From the NCBI GenBank assembly GCA_016789405.1, contig JAEUPQ010000035.1:1-34251 (forward strand): a stretch of 34,251 nucleotides of DNA, read 5' to 3'. Within the stretch, counting starts at the first letter, position 1. The number at the start of each line of letters is the position of its first letter. Source of the stretch: Lysobacteraceae bacterium (GTDB taxonomy: Bacteria > Pseudomonadota > Gammaproteobacteria > Xanthomonadales > Xanthomonadaceae). The notes beneath the pieces were generated by a model. It worked only from the letters and a program-made list of their open reading frames with translations. It ran no database searches and had not been told where the DNA came from. The translations under genes and the position numbers were made by a program. This document shows positions 1 through 8,446 of this stretch, one piece after another.

Positions 1-1
1 C

Positions 2-1272
<1,271 letters not shown>

Positions 1273-1276
<4 letters not shown>

Positions 1277-1689
1277 CCACGACCACCGAACCCGAGAAGA
1301 AGATCCTCGTCCGCATGCCGATGGAGCTGCGCTGGCGCGACCTGGACGCCTTCAACCACGTCAACAACTCGAACTTCATGACCTACCTCGAAGAGGCGCG
1401 GATCCGCTGGTTCGAGGGCACGGGCAAGGCGTGGATCACCGACGACTACATCCCGCTGCTGGCAGCCGTGCAGATGAACTACCGCCTGCCGATTCCCTAT
1501 CCGTCGCAGGTCTTCGTCGAACTGTTCGCCGATCGCGTCGGCACGACCAGCGTCACCCTGGGTCACCGCATCGTCGACACCGAAGACCGCCTCCACGCCG
1601 ACGGCCATTGCGTGCTGGTGTGGATCGACCGCCACAGCGGCCGGCCGATCCCCTTGCCCGAAGCGATCCGTGCCGCCGCCGGGGCGTGA
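1273..1689 (+). CDS. Acyl-CoA thioesterase, YbgC/FadM-type hotdog fold
   Basis: A 138-residue protein with the 4HBT hotdog-fold signature. The motif [12 protein letters not shown] (residues 21-32) carries the catalytic Asp and the HVNN turn typical of the YbgC/FadM family, followed by the long hotdog helix ([14 protein letters not shown]). These cytoplasmic enzymes hydrolyse short- to long-chain acyl-CoA thioesters. The length fits the family. The start overlaps the uvrA stop as ATGA, which suggests translational coupling even though the functions are unrelated. The substrate cannot be read from the sequence. Confidence 0.88.
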
Positions 1690-1719
1690 TTTTCGCGTCC
1701 TGCGCCAAAAGCGCAGGCG

Positions 1720-2175
1720 CTAGGGCACCGCTTTTCGAACCTCGAACTCGCCCAGGACCTTGCCGCCACCGGCGAGTTCGAACTGCAGCACGATCCGGCT
1801 GCCGGGATTCAGCGGAGCCGAGGGCTTCATCAGCATCAGATGCATTCCGCCGGGCTTGAGCACGGCGGTGCCGTTCGGTGCGAGGCGGAGTTCCGGAACC
1901 GGACGCATGCGGCTCACACCGTCGACCAGCTTCGTTTCGTGCAGCTCGACGCTGCCGAAGGACGGGCTGCTGGCACGAACGACGGTCGCAGGCATGCCGC
2001 AGCGGTTCTCGATCCGACCGAAGCCGGCCATCATGGGCATGTTGCCGGGCGGGAGGCGCACCCACGCATCTCGAACGACGGGGACGCAGGGCTTTCCTGC
2101 AGCCAGGGACGCATCGGGACGGAGGAAAGCGGCGAGCGCGACAAGCGCGACGAGATGGTAGGCACGTGCATTCAT
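1720..2175 (-). CDS. Periplasmic copper chaperone, PCu(A)C family
   Basis: A 151-residue exported protein. The first 26 residues form a signal peptide (positive N-terminus, hydrophobic core, cleavage near SLAA). The copper motif H(M)X10MX21HXM is met exactly by His79, Met90, His112 and Met114. PCu(A)C proteins carry Cu(I) in the periplasm and help deliver it to the CuA centre of cytochrome c oxidase. The ATG at 2173-2175 is chosen because the hydrophobic signal begins there; upstream codons give arginine-rich non-signal sequence. It is transcribed towards the thioesterase and divergently from the isomerase gene at 2217. No SCO or other oxidase-assembly gene is beside it. Confidence 0.9.
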   Translation of the reverse strand: MNARAYHLVALVALAAFLRPDASLAAGKPCVPVVRDAWVRLPPGNMPMMAGFGRIENRCGMPATVVRASSPSFGSVELHETKLVDGVSRMRPVPELRLAPNGTAVLKPGGMHLMLMKPSAPLNPGSRIVLQFELAGGGKVLGEFEVRKAVP

Positions 2176-2216
2176 GGGCCTATGATAACGGCTCCCCCAC
2201 TCCTGCCCGAACCACG

Positions 2217-2996
2217 ATGAGCATGCCCTTGATCGAGACCCAGGACGTCGGCGCGATCCGCTGCATCCGCATGGCGCGCCCGCCGGTGAATGCACTGAAT
2301 CCGGAGCTGTGTCGCGCCCTGATCGCCGCACTCGAAACCGCTTACAGCGACGGCGTGCTCGGCGTGGTCCTGGCCGGGAATCCCAAGATCTTTTCCGCCG
2401 GCCTCGACGTGCCCTACCTCGTGTCGCTGGGCGACGAGCGCCGCGCACTGCTGGAGGCCTGGCAGGCGTTCTTCGGCGTGGCCCGCCTGCTGGCCGAGTC
2501 GCGGATCCCCGTCGTGGCGGCGATCACCGGCCACTCGCCGGCCGGTGGCTGCGTCCTCGCACTGTGCTGCGACTACCGGGTCATGGCGCGCAGCGTCGAT
2601 CCCGCGAAACCCTTCGCCATCGGCCTGAACGAAACACAGGTCGGACTGGTCGTGCCCGAAGGCGTGCAGAAGCTGATGCGCCGCATCGTCGGCCGATATC
2701 GCACGGAACGCCTGCTCGTTTCCGGCGAGATGATCCCCGCCGAACGTGCGCACGATCTGGGCCTCGTCGACGAGCTCGCCGATGGCGAGCAGGTCGAATC
2801 CCGCGCGATCGCATGGCTGCAGGCACTGTTGAAGCTGCCCCACCAGCCGATGCTGCAGACACGCGCGATCGCCCGCGAGGACGTGGTCGAGGCCATGTCC
2901 CCCGAGAGCATCGATATCGAAGCCTTCGTCGATGGCTGGTGGGAACCGGACACGCAGGCGGCGTTGAAGGCGCTGGTGGCGAAGCTGGGAAAATAG
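2217..2996 (+). CDS. Enoyl-CoA isomerase of the crotonase superfamily, ECI1-like
   Basis: A 259-residue crotonase-fold protein. Two blocks resemble mitochondrial delta3-delta2-enoyl-CoA isomerase (ECI1): FSAGLD with the oxyanion segment HSPAGGCVLAL (about 106-116), and IGLNETQVGL, whose Glu139 matches the single catalytic glutamate of ECI1. The position that holds the first catalytic Glu in hydratases is occupied by a hydrophobic residue, which argues for isomerase and against hydratase. Such enzymes move double bonds of unsaturated fatty acyl-CoAs into the trans-2 position for beta-oxidation. The ATG at 2217 follows the promoter-like TATGAT at 2181-2186; longer upstream codons overlap the divergent copper chaperone gene. 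Family assignment is sure; isomerase activity is an inference. Confidence 0.85.
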   Translation: MSMPLIETQDVGAIRCIRMARPPVNALNPELCRALIAALETAYSDGVLGVVLAGNPKIFSAGLDVPYLVSLGDERRALLEAWQAFFGVARLLAESRIPVVAAITGHSPAGGCVLALCCDYRVMARSVDPAKPFAIGLNETQVGLVVPEGVQKLMRRIVGRYRTERLLVSGEMIPAERAHDLGLVDELADGEQVESRAIAWLQALLKLPHQPMLQTRAIAREDVVEAMSPESIDIEAFVDGWWEPDTQAALKALVAKLGK

Positions 2997-3044
2997 CCCG
3001 GTCCGATCTTTTCCGGTCGGTACCTGACCGGTCTGCTCTCGTAG

Positions 3045-3106
3045 AGCGGAGCTTGCTCCGCTTCTCCGCCCTTCGAAGATGCAGGCAGCGGAGCAGGCTC
3101 TGCTCC
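3045..3106. repeat. Two GC-rich hairpins with related sequence, REP-like
   Basis: Two perfect inverted repeats lie between the isomerase gene and the arsC-like gene. The first is AGCGGAGC / GCTCCGCT (3045-3052 and 3055-3062). The second is GGAGCAG / CTGCTCC (3090-3096 and 3100-3106). Both contain the core GGAGC and open with a similar GTAGAGCGGAGC or GCAGCGGAGC. Xanthomonads carry many dispersed short palindromes of this kind between convergent genes. They may also end transcription from either side, but there is no T-tract. Confidence 0.5.
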
Positions 3107-3118
3107 AAAGGCCGCCCG

Positions 3119-3475
3119 TCATCTGGGTGGCAGGATGCCGAGCACGAGCTCCGGCGGGCGCGACAGGCGCGTGCCCAGCGGCGAGATCACGAAAGGCCGG
3201 TTGATCAGCACCGGCGAAGCGACCATGGCGTCGAGCAGCAGATCGTCGGACACAGAGGTGTCGCCCAGTCCGAGTTCGGCGTAGATCGCTTCCTTCTCGC
3301 GGATCGCATCACGCACCGACAGGCCCGCAGCGGTGATCACTTCGGCAAGACGTGCCTTCGATGGCGGCGTCTTCAGGTATTCGACGACCGTCGGTTCGAT
3401 GCCGGCAGCGCGGATCAGTGCAAGGGCGTTGCGGGAATTGCTGCAGGCGGGGTTATGCCAGATTTCGACGTGCAT
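3119..3475 (-). CDS. ArsC/YfgD-family protein (arsenate reductase-like)
   Basis: A 118-residue thioredoxin-fold protein of the ArsC family. The N-terminus IWHNPACSNSRNAL matches the ArsC active-site pattern (HNPxCxxSRN) with the nucleophile at Cys11, and the NRPFV and RPPELVL segments are the usual C-terminal family blocks. Classical ArsC uses glutaredoxin and glutathione to reduce arsenate. With no arsR, arsB or acr3 nearby, this may be a YfgD-type paralogue of unknown substrate. The ATG at 3473-3475 gives the expected length. It is the last gene of a compact minus-strand run and starts 23 bases after the sseA stop. Confidence 0.85.
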   Translation of the reverse strand: MHVEIWHNPACSNSRNALALIRAAGIEPTVVEYLKTPPSKARLAEVITAAGLSVRDAIREKEAIYAELGLGDTSVSDDLLLDAMVASPVLINRPFVISPLGTRLSRPPELVLGILPPR

Positions 3476-3497
3476 GACGGACAAGGCAGAACGTGGA

Positions 3498-4346
3498 TCA
3501 GTGGGCGCCGGTCGCGATGGCGCGTTGCGGATCCTCGATCCAGCCGCTCCACGAACCGGTGAACAGCGACGCGCCCGGCATGCCGGCATGGGCCATCGCC
3601 AGAAGGTGGTGGCAGGCAGTCACGCCCGAACCGCACATCGCGATCACGTCCGTCGCCGGGCGATCGCCGAGCATCGCGCCGAATTCCTCGGCCAGGCGCG
3701 CGGCCGGCTTGAAACGACCGTCATCGAGGTTCGCCGGATACGGCCGATTGATTGCGCCGGGCACATGACCGGCGACGCGATCGATGGGTTCGACCTCGCC
3801 GCGGAATCGTTCGCCGGCACGCGCGTCGACCAGCACGCCGCCGGCTGCGAGACGGGCGGCGACGGCGTCGGCATCGAGCAGCCGGGCGGCGTCGAAGCGC
3901 ACCGGATATTGCGTCGCGACCACATCGGTCGCGTCGGTGTCGACCGGAAGTCCAAGGGAAGACCATCGCGCGAATCCGCCGTCGAGCACGGCGACGCGCG
4001 CATGCCCGGCGACGCGCAGCAGCCACCACAGCCGGGCCGCGAAGGCGCCATCGCCAGCGTCGTAGGCGACGACCTGCGTCTCTGGCGTCACGCCGTTGCG
4101 CCCCAGCCAGTCACCGAACGCGGCGGCGGACGGCCAGGGATGGCGTCCGGCCCCGGGCGCATGCGGTCCGGACAGATCGCGGTCGAGGTGCGCATAGCGC
4201 GCACCTGGAAGATGACCTGCCTGCCAGGCCTGTTCGCCGGCGGCGGTGTCGTTGAGCGCGAAACGGCAGTCGAACACGCGCAGTCCGGCACCGTGCAGAT
4301 GCGACGCAAGCGTTTCGGCGTCGACGAGCGTGGTCCATCCGGTCAT
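3498..4346 (-). CDS. sseA: 3-mercaptopyruvate/thiosulfate sulfurtransferase
   Basis: A 282-residue double-rhodanese protein. The N-terminal inactive domain runs to about residue 135 (VFDCRFAL, GHLPGARYAHLD). The C-terminal active domain has the loop CGSGVTAC. The CGSG(V/T) loop is typical of 3-mercaptopyruvate sulfurtransferases, while CRKG(V/T) is usual in thiosulfate-specific rhodaneses. The enzyme transfers sulfane sulfur from mercaptopyruvate to thiols or cyanide. Length and layout match E. coli SseA. It sits 22 bases downstream of the Nudix gene stop and upstream of the ArsC-like gene on the same strand. Confidence 0.92.
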   Translation of the reverse strand: MTGWTTLVDAETLASHLHGAGLRVFDCRFALNDTAAGEQAWQAGHLPGARYAHLDRDLSGPHAPGAGRHPWPSAAAFGDWLGRNGVTPETQVVAYDAGDGAFAARLWWLLRVAGHARVAVLDGGFARWSSLGLPVDTDATDVVATQYPVRFDAARLLDADAVAARLAAGGVLVDARAGERFRGEVEPIDRVAGHVPGAINRPYPANLDDGRFKPAARLAEEFGAMLGDRPATDVIAMCGSGVTACHHLLAMAHAGMPGASLFTGSWSGWIEDPQRAIATGAH

Positions 4347-4368
4347 GCAGCCTCCGTGACTCGCCCGC

Positions 4369-4998
4369 TCACGCGGGCTCGCGCGCGAGTCGTTCGCGCA
4401 GGTTGAAGAGGATCGAGGCGGTCACGCCCCAGATGCGATGCTGCGGCGCCTCGGGCGCGCTGCGGAATTCCAGCACATGCCGCGTTCGTCCACGATGCTG
4501 CAATTCGACGCGCATGAGGTTGTCGGGATGCATCAGGAAATCGAGGCCGACCTCGAACACCTCGGCGACCTCGCCGGGATCGGGTTCGGGCACGTAGTTC
4601 GGTTCGATGCAGGCAACGACCGGCAGCACGCGGAAACCGGTGATGGTGATCATGGGATCGAGCAGGCCGATCGGCGCGATCAGCGATGGCGCGAGACCGA
4701 TTTCCTCGTGCGCCTCGCGCATCGCTGCGGCAATGGCATCGGCGTCATCCAGTTCGATGCGCCCCCCGGGAAAACTCACTTGCCCCGCATGGTTGCGCAA
4801 GCTGTCGGTGCGCCGGGTCAGCAGCACCCGCGGGCCATCCTGGCGCGGCACCAGGCCGACCAGTACCGCGGCATCGACCGCCGGCGCGTCGCCGAGCAGG
4901 TCAGCCAGTTCCTCATAGTTCCAGGGCGCCTGCACCAGAGGCGCGTCCAGCGGATGCAGGACGCGCGACAACCTCGGCAGAGGCCACTCCGGCGTCAT
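4369..4998 (-). CDS. Nudix hydrolase, NudL-type (probable CoA pyrophosphatase)
   Basis: A 209-residue Nudix protein. The Nudix box is read as GG(x5)..REAHEEIGL; just before it lies VSFPGGRIEL, and the NHAGQVSFPGG block upstream is the NuCoA signature of YeaB/NudL-type coenzyme A diphosphatases. These enzymes cut CoA and its derivatives into phosphopantetheine and 3',5'-ADP. The ATG at 4996-4998 overlaps the DUF1289 gene stop by four bases, so coupled translation is likely; the longer frame upstream is arginine-rich and overlaps that gene, so it was not used. CoA specificity is inferred from the motif. Confidence 0.88.
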   Translation of the reverse strand: MTPEWPLPRLSRVLHPLDAPLVQAPWNYEELADLLGDAPAVDAAVLVGLVPRQDGPRVLLTRRTDSLRNHAGQVSFPGGRIELDDADAIAAAMREAHEEIGLAPSLIAPIGLLDPMITITGFRVLPVVACIEPNYVPEPDPGEVAEVFEVGLDFLMHPDNLMRVELQHRGRTRHVLEFRSAPEAPQHRIWGVTASILFNLRERLAREPA

Positions 4999-5210
4999 CG
5001 CGCCAAGGTTTCCAGGGGCTGGCCAGCGGCATCGCGCGCTTCCCGCTCGGGCAGCACGACCGTCATGACGTGGTGGCGTGCGGCGTCTCCCATCGACGAC
5101 CACGCGGCAATCTCAGCAGTGGTGCGCCGGCAACCGTCGCAATAGCCCTGTGGATCGAGGGTGCAGACACCGATGCAGGGCGTGAGCATGGGGCGCGTGG
5201 ACAAGGTCAT
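4995..5210 (-). CDS. DUF1289 family small protein
   Basis: A 71-residue protein with the DUF1289 pattern: PCIGVCTLDPQGYCDGCRRT, then a helix ending EIAAWSSM. Four cysteines spaced as CxxxC...CxxC suggest a small metal or Fe-S site, but the function of this family is not established. A second ATG (codon 8) just before TPCIGVC could be the true start. It is the first gene of the minus-strand run DUF1289-nudL-sseA-arsC and overlaps nudL by four bases. Confidence 0.82.
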   Translation of the reverse strand: MTLSTRPMLTPCIGVCTLDPQGYCDGCRRTTAEIAAWSSMGDAARHHVMTVVLPEREARDAAGQPLETLAR

Positions 5211-5302
5211 CGGCTCGCGGAGTTCGGGTAAGGGAAGTAGACAGCAGTTGAGCGCCTTCCGGGTCGGCGTCCGGTCAAAGATACGAAACAGGGTCCCGGA
5301 AA

Positions 5303-5333
5303 CGCATCACGCCGGACGAACCGGCGTGATGCG
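5303..5333 (-). terminator. Hairpin terminator of the FKBP gene
   Basis: A perfect 13-bp stem (5303-5315 with 5321-5333) closes a 5-base loop. It lies 24 bases beyond the FKBP stop when read on the minus strand and is followed there by TTTCC. The outer bases GGTCC (5292-5296) and GGACC (5334-5338) can extend the stem. The U-tract is short, so termination may be partial. Confidence 0.75.
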
Positions 5334-5356
5334 GGACCGCTGTTGCGAACCGCAGG

Positions 5357-6124
5357 TCAGTTGCGCGGCTGCGCGGCGCCCTGCTGCTGCGCCGGGGCCG
5401 GCACGACCGGGCCCACGTTCACCAGCTTGATGTTGAACAGCACGACCTGGTTGGCCATCGGGCCAGCCTTCTCGATGTTGTCGCCGTGGGCCAGCTTGCC
5501 CGGGATCGCAACTTCCCAGCGGGCGCCGGAGGGCATCTGCTGCAGCGCTTCGCGCAGGCCCGGCAGCGGGATCTCGCTCAGGCGCACGGTGACCGGACCG
5601 GCCGGCTGGCCTTCGCTGGCCACGCTGGTGTCGGCGACCACGGTGCCGTCGGGCAGCGTGCTCTTGAATTCGAGGGTGACCTGGTTGGCCTGGGTCGGCT
5701 TGGCGCCGCTGCCGGCCTCGACCACCTTGTACTGCACGCCGCTCGGCAGGACCTTCACGCCGGACTTGGCCTTGTTGCCAGCGAGCCAGGTGTCGCCATC
5801 GGCCTTGTTCTTGGCGGCGCGCTTTTCCAGCTCGGCCTTGTACTTGGCGGCCATGCGGGTGCGCAGGCCTTCCATCGCGGCCTGGAGCTGGTCTTCCGGC
5901 ACGGCGACCTGCTTGCCTGCCATCGCGTCCTGCACGGCCTTGATGAAGGTGTTCATGTCGACCTGTTCGCCACTGGCGACGATCGGCTGCAGGCTCATGC
6001 CGGCGCGGTAGCCAAGGGCGTAGCTGAGCTTGCCCTTGTCGGACGTGGTGTCCTGGGCCGAGACGGTACCCGCGGTCAGGGCCAGAGCCGCCAGGCTGGC
6101 GGCGACAAGCAGACGCAACTTCAT
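5357..6124 (-). CDS. Exported FKBP-type peptidyl-prolyl isomerase (Mip/FkpA-like)
   Basis: A 255-residue protein with a signal peptide (residues 1-23, cleavage after VSA). An alpha-helical FKBP N-terminal dimerisation domain follows (about 27-115, starting with KLSYALGYRAG), and then a C-terminal FKBP domain (about 125-240). The proteins of this type are periplasmic or outer-membrane foldases that isomerise X-Pro bonds. The FKBP core here has LPSGVQYKVVEAG and PLPGLREALQQMPSGARWEVAIPGKLAHG. The segment after LEFKSTLPDG reads TVVADTSVA, not the common FDSS, so isomerase activity may be altered. A Pro/Gln-rich tail ends the protein. Confidence 0.9.
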   Translation of the reverse strand: MKLRLLVAASLAALALTAGTVSAQDTTSDKGKLSYALGYRAGMSLQPIVASGEQVDMNTFIKAVQDAMAGKQVAVPEDQLQAAMEGLRTRMAAKYKAELEKRAAKNKADGDTWLAGNKAKSGVKVLPSGVQYKVVEAGSGAKPTQANQVTLEFKSTLPDGTVVADTSVASEGQPAGPVTVRLSEIPLPGLREALQQMPSGARWEVAIPGKLAHGDNIEKAGPMANQVVLFNIKLVNVGPVVPAPAQQQGAAQPRN

Positions 6125-6217
6125 TCAGTAACTCTCCGGGATGGGATATGCCGGGACTTCCCGGCAAGGAACGGGGCGGCCAAGCCGCCCCGGTATTTGG
6201 TTCCATGAACAGCGGAC

Positions 6218-6223
6218 TAGAAT
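6218..6223 (+). promoter_or_regulatory. Candidate -10 box (TAGAAT) for the enoyl-CoA hydratase gene
   Basis: TAGAAT lies in the 216-base divergent space between the FKBP gene and the hydratase gene, about 118 bases before the hydratase ATG. A weak TTGGTT at 6197-6202 could act as a -35 with a short 15-base spacer. TAGAAT boxes recur upstream of other genes here, for example parC. This is a sequence match only. Confidence 0.35.
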
Positions 6224-6340
6224 ACTGTCCGATGCACTTAACCGCCACTGAGGACCTCGGGTCCGACCAGCGGTGACCGGACAAGTTCCCTGCCGCCGCC
6301 AAGCGGCACTCCCGATCCCCGACCAAGGCCCCCGCCCACC

Positions 6341-7153
6341 ATGAGCCAAGACGCCCAGCCCGCCCCCGTCCTCAAGATCGAAGACCAGCCCGTCGAGGGC
6401 CACGGCGTCATCCGCAGGATCGCGGTGGACCGCCCCGAGCGCCTGAACGCCCTGAACTCCGCCACCCTCGATGCCCTCCACGTGGCCTTCGACGCCGCTG
6501 CGGCCGACCCGGCCGTGCGCGTGGTCGTCCTCACCGGCAGCGGCCCCAAGGCCTTCGTCGCCGGTGCCGACATCGCAGAGATGAGCGGCTTGACCCCGGT
6601 CGAGGCCCGCGATTTCTCGCTGCGCGGCACCCGGATGATGCGCCGCGTCGAGACCATGCCCAAGCCCGTGATCGCGATGGTGAATGGCTTCGCCCTCGGC
6701 GGTGGCCTCGAACTGGCCATGTGCTGCCACCTCCGGATCGCTGCCGACACCGCGAAGGTCGGCCAGCCGGAGATCAACCTCGGCCTGATCCCGGGCTTCG
6801 GCGGCACGCAGCGCCTGCTGCGCCTGGCCGGCCGTGCCGCGACGCTGGAACTGTGCCTGCTCGGCGCGCCCATCGACGCCACGCGCGCCGAACAGCTGGG
6901 CATCGTCAATCGCGTGGTTCCAGCAGCCGAACTGGAGGCCGAAACCATGAAGCTGGCCACGCAGTTGGCCGCCTCCGCACCGCTGGCGCTGCGCGGCATG
7001 CTCGACTGCATCAATGTCGGCGGCGAGTGCGGACTGGAGGAAGGCCTCGAATACGAATCGGCGCAGTTCGGCCTGGTCTTCTCGACCCAGGACATGCGCG
7101 AAGGCACCACGGCGTTCCTGGAACGCCGCAAGCCCGTGTTCGCCGGCAAGTAA
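6341..7153 (+). CDS. Enoyl-CoA hydratase (crotonase)
   Basis: A 270-residue crotonase. Both catalytic glutamates of true hydratases are present: Glu124 in ALGGGLELAM and Glu144 in GQPEINLGLIPGFGGTQRL. The oxyanion-hole segments FVAGADIAEM and NGFALGGG are intact. It adds water to trans-2-enoyl-CoA in fatty-acid beta-oxidation. This contrasts with the ECI1-like protein at 2217-2996, which keeps only one glutamate. It carries about 20 extra N-terminal residues before the fold begins. The next gene starts 8 bases after its stop. Confidence 0.92.
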   Translation: MSQDAQPAPVLKIEDQPVEGHGVIRRIAVDRPERLNALNSATLDALHVAFDAAAADPAVRVVVLTGSGPKAFVAGADIAEMSGLTPVEARDFSLRGTRMMRRVETMPKPVIAMVNGFALGGGLELAMCCHLRIAADTAKVGQPEINLGLIPGFGGTQRLLRLAGRAATLELCLLGAPIDATRAEQLGIVNRVVPAAELEAETMKLATQLAASAPLALRGMLDCINVGGECGLEEGLEYESAQFGLVFSTQDMREGTTAFLERRKPVFAGK

Positions 7154-7161
7154 TCCGCCCG

Positions 7162-7599
7162 ATGTCGCACTGGGCTCCCGGCTGTCCGCTTGCGCCGATC
7201 AGCGGCAACCTGCGCGCGATGGCCGCCGCCATCGCGGCCGATGCGCTGGACGATGCCATCGAGATGGGCCTGCTGGCGCACGTCTCGATCTCGGAACGCA
7301 GCGACATCGACGCATCGGTCGTCTGCGAGGAATGTGCGGCCCACGATCGCCGGGTCACGTCCGTGCGCGATGCCCGCCTGCGCGCGCTGGCCGCGCGCGA
7401 ACGGTTCCGTGCGCGCCAGGCGCGCCTGGCCGAGCGCGCGGAGGCCAAGGCGCGTCTACGCGCGGCAACCACGCCCACGCAGGCCGTGGAGCCAGGGCTC
7501 ACGACACAGCCTTCACCCGCGGCACCTGCCCTGCCCTCCGCTGCGCTCGAAGCCCTGGCGCGCGCCAAGGCCAGGGCAGCGGCGAAACGATCCGGCTGA
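7162..7599 (+). CDS. Conserved-looking hypothetical protein upstream of nth
   Basis: A 145-residue protein of unknown function. It starts at the ATG at 7162, 8 bases after the hydratase stop, and ends 7 bases before nth, so it probably shares their transcript. Residues 15-60 look ordered (a helical part, then VVCEECAAHDRR with a CxxC pair). The rest is a long Arg/Ala-rich helix-forming segment (about 68-100) and a Pro/Thr/Ala-rich linker ending in AKARAAAKRSG. The CxxC pair and basic tail hint at metal or nucleic-acid binding. The tight spacing to nth suggests a real gene. Confidence 0.7.
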   Translation: MSHWAPGCPLAPISGNLRAMAAAIAADALDDAIEMGLLAHVSISERSDIDASVVCEECAAHDRRVTSVRDARLRALAARERFRARQARLAERAEAKARLRAATTPTQAVEPGLTTQPSPAAPALPSAALEALARAKARAAAKRSG

Positions 7600-7606
7600 C
7601 TGAAGC

Positions 7607-8350
7607 ATGGCGACGAAGAAAATCGCGAAAACCGCGAGCAGGCCCGCGAAAACCACGAACAAGCGCGCGGCGAAGAAGACCGCCGGCAAACGCACGCCGC
7701 GCGGCGGCATGCCTGCTGACGATATCGTCGTGATGTTCGAACGTCTCCGCGAGCTCAATCCGAAACCGCAGACCGAGCTGGAGTATTCGACGCCGTTCGA
7801 GTTGCTGGTGGCGGTGGTGCTGTCGGCGCAGGCCACCGATGTCGGCGTCAACAAGGCCACGCGACGTCTTTATCCGGTCGCGAATACACCACAGGCCATC
7901 GCCGCCCTCGGCGTCGACACCCTCAAGTCATACATCTCGACCATCGGGCTGTTCAACACCAAGGCTGCGAACGTGATCGCGCTGTGCGAACAGCTGATCG
8001 AAAAGCATGGTGGCGACGTCCCGCGTGACCGCGAGGCGCTGGAGTCCCTGCCCGGCGTCGGCCGGAAGACCGCGAACGTGGTGCTCAACACGGCCTTCGG
8101 CGAGCCGACGATGGCTGTCGACACGCACATCTTCCGCGTCGCCAACCGTACCGGGCTCGCGCCCGGCGCGAATGTACTTGCGGTGGAACGCGCGTTGCTC
8201 GATCGCGTACCTGCCGAGTTCCTGCAGGACGCACACCACTGGCTGATCCTGCACGGCCGCTACACCTGCAAGGCGCGCAAGCCCGAGTGCTGGCGCTGCC
8301 CGATCCGCGACGTGTGCCGGTTCAAGGACAAGACCGACCACGGCGAATAG
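7607..8350 (+). CDS. nth: Endonuclease III, DNA glycosylase/AP lyase
   Basis: A 247-residue base-excision-repair enzyme that removes oxidised pyrimidines and nicks AP sites. The helix-hairpin-helix is LPGVGRKTANVV with catalytic Lys154, and the catalytic Asp172 lies in VDTHIFRVAN. The C-terminal 4Fe-4S loop is C-X6-C-X2-C-X5-C at Cys221, 228, 231 and 237. E. coli Nth has 211 residues; this one carries about 35 extra N-terminal residues, very rich in Lys, Ala and Thr. The ATG at 7607 is the only start near the hypothetical gene's stop. The tail resembles those on UvrA and RNase R in this window. Confidence 0.96.
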   Translation: MATKKIAKTASRPAKTTNKRAAKKTAGKRTPRGGMPADDIVVMFERLRELNPKPQTELEYSTPFELLVAVVLSAQATDVGVNKATRRLYPVANTPQAIAALGVDTLKSYISTIGLFNTKAANVIALCEQLIEKHGGDVPRDREALESLPGVGRKTANVVLNTAFGEPTMAVDTHIFRVANRTGLAPGANVLAVERALLDRVPAEFLQDAHHWLILHGRYTCKARKPECWRCPIRDVCRFKDKTDHGE

Positions 8351-8392
8351 CCAGTCGCGGAATGCATCCGCACTGCCGGAAAGCCGGAAAGA

Positions 8393-8419
8393 CGAAACCC
8401 CGGCATGACCGGGGTTTCG
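8393..8419. terminator. Bidirectional hairpin terminator between nth and the porin gene
   Basis: A perfect 11-bp stem, CGAAACCCCGG (8393-8403) with CCGGGGTTTCG (8409-8419), closes the loop CATGA. It sits between two convergent genes, and the A/T part of the stem gives TTT on the 3' side in both directions. This fits a shared intrinsic terminator. Confidence 0.8.
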
Positions 8420-8446
8420 CCTGACTTCGACCGGAGAGAGGAACGA

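Noticed and set aside
3119..3475. An arsenic resistance operon
   Set aside because: Only an ArsC-like protein is present; arsR, arsB, acr3 and arsH are absent, and the neighbours are a sulfurtransferase and a Nudix hydrolase.
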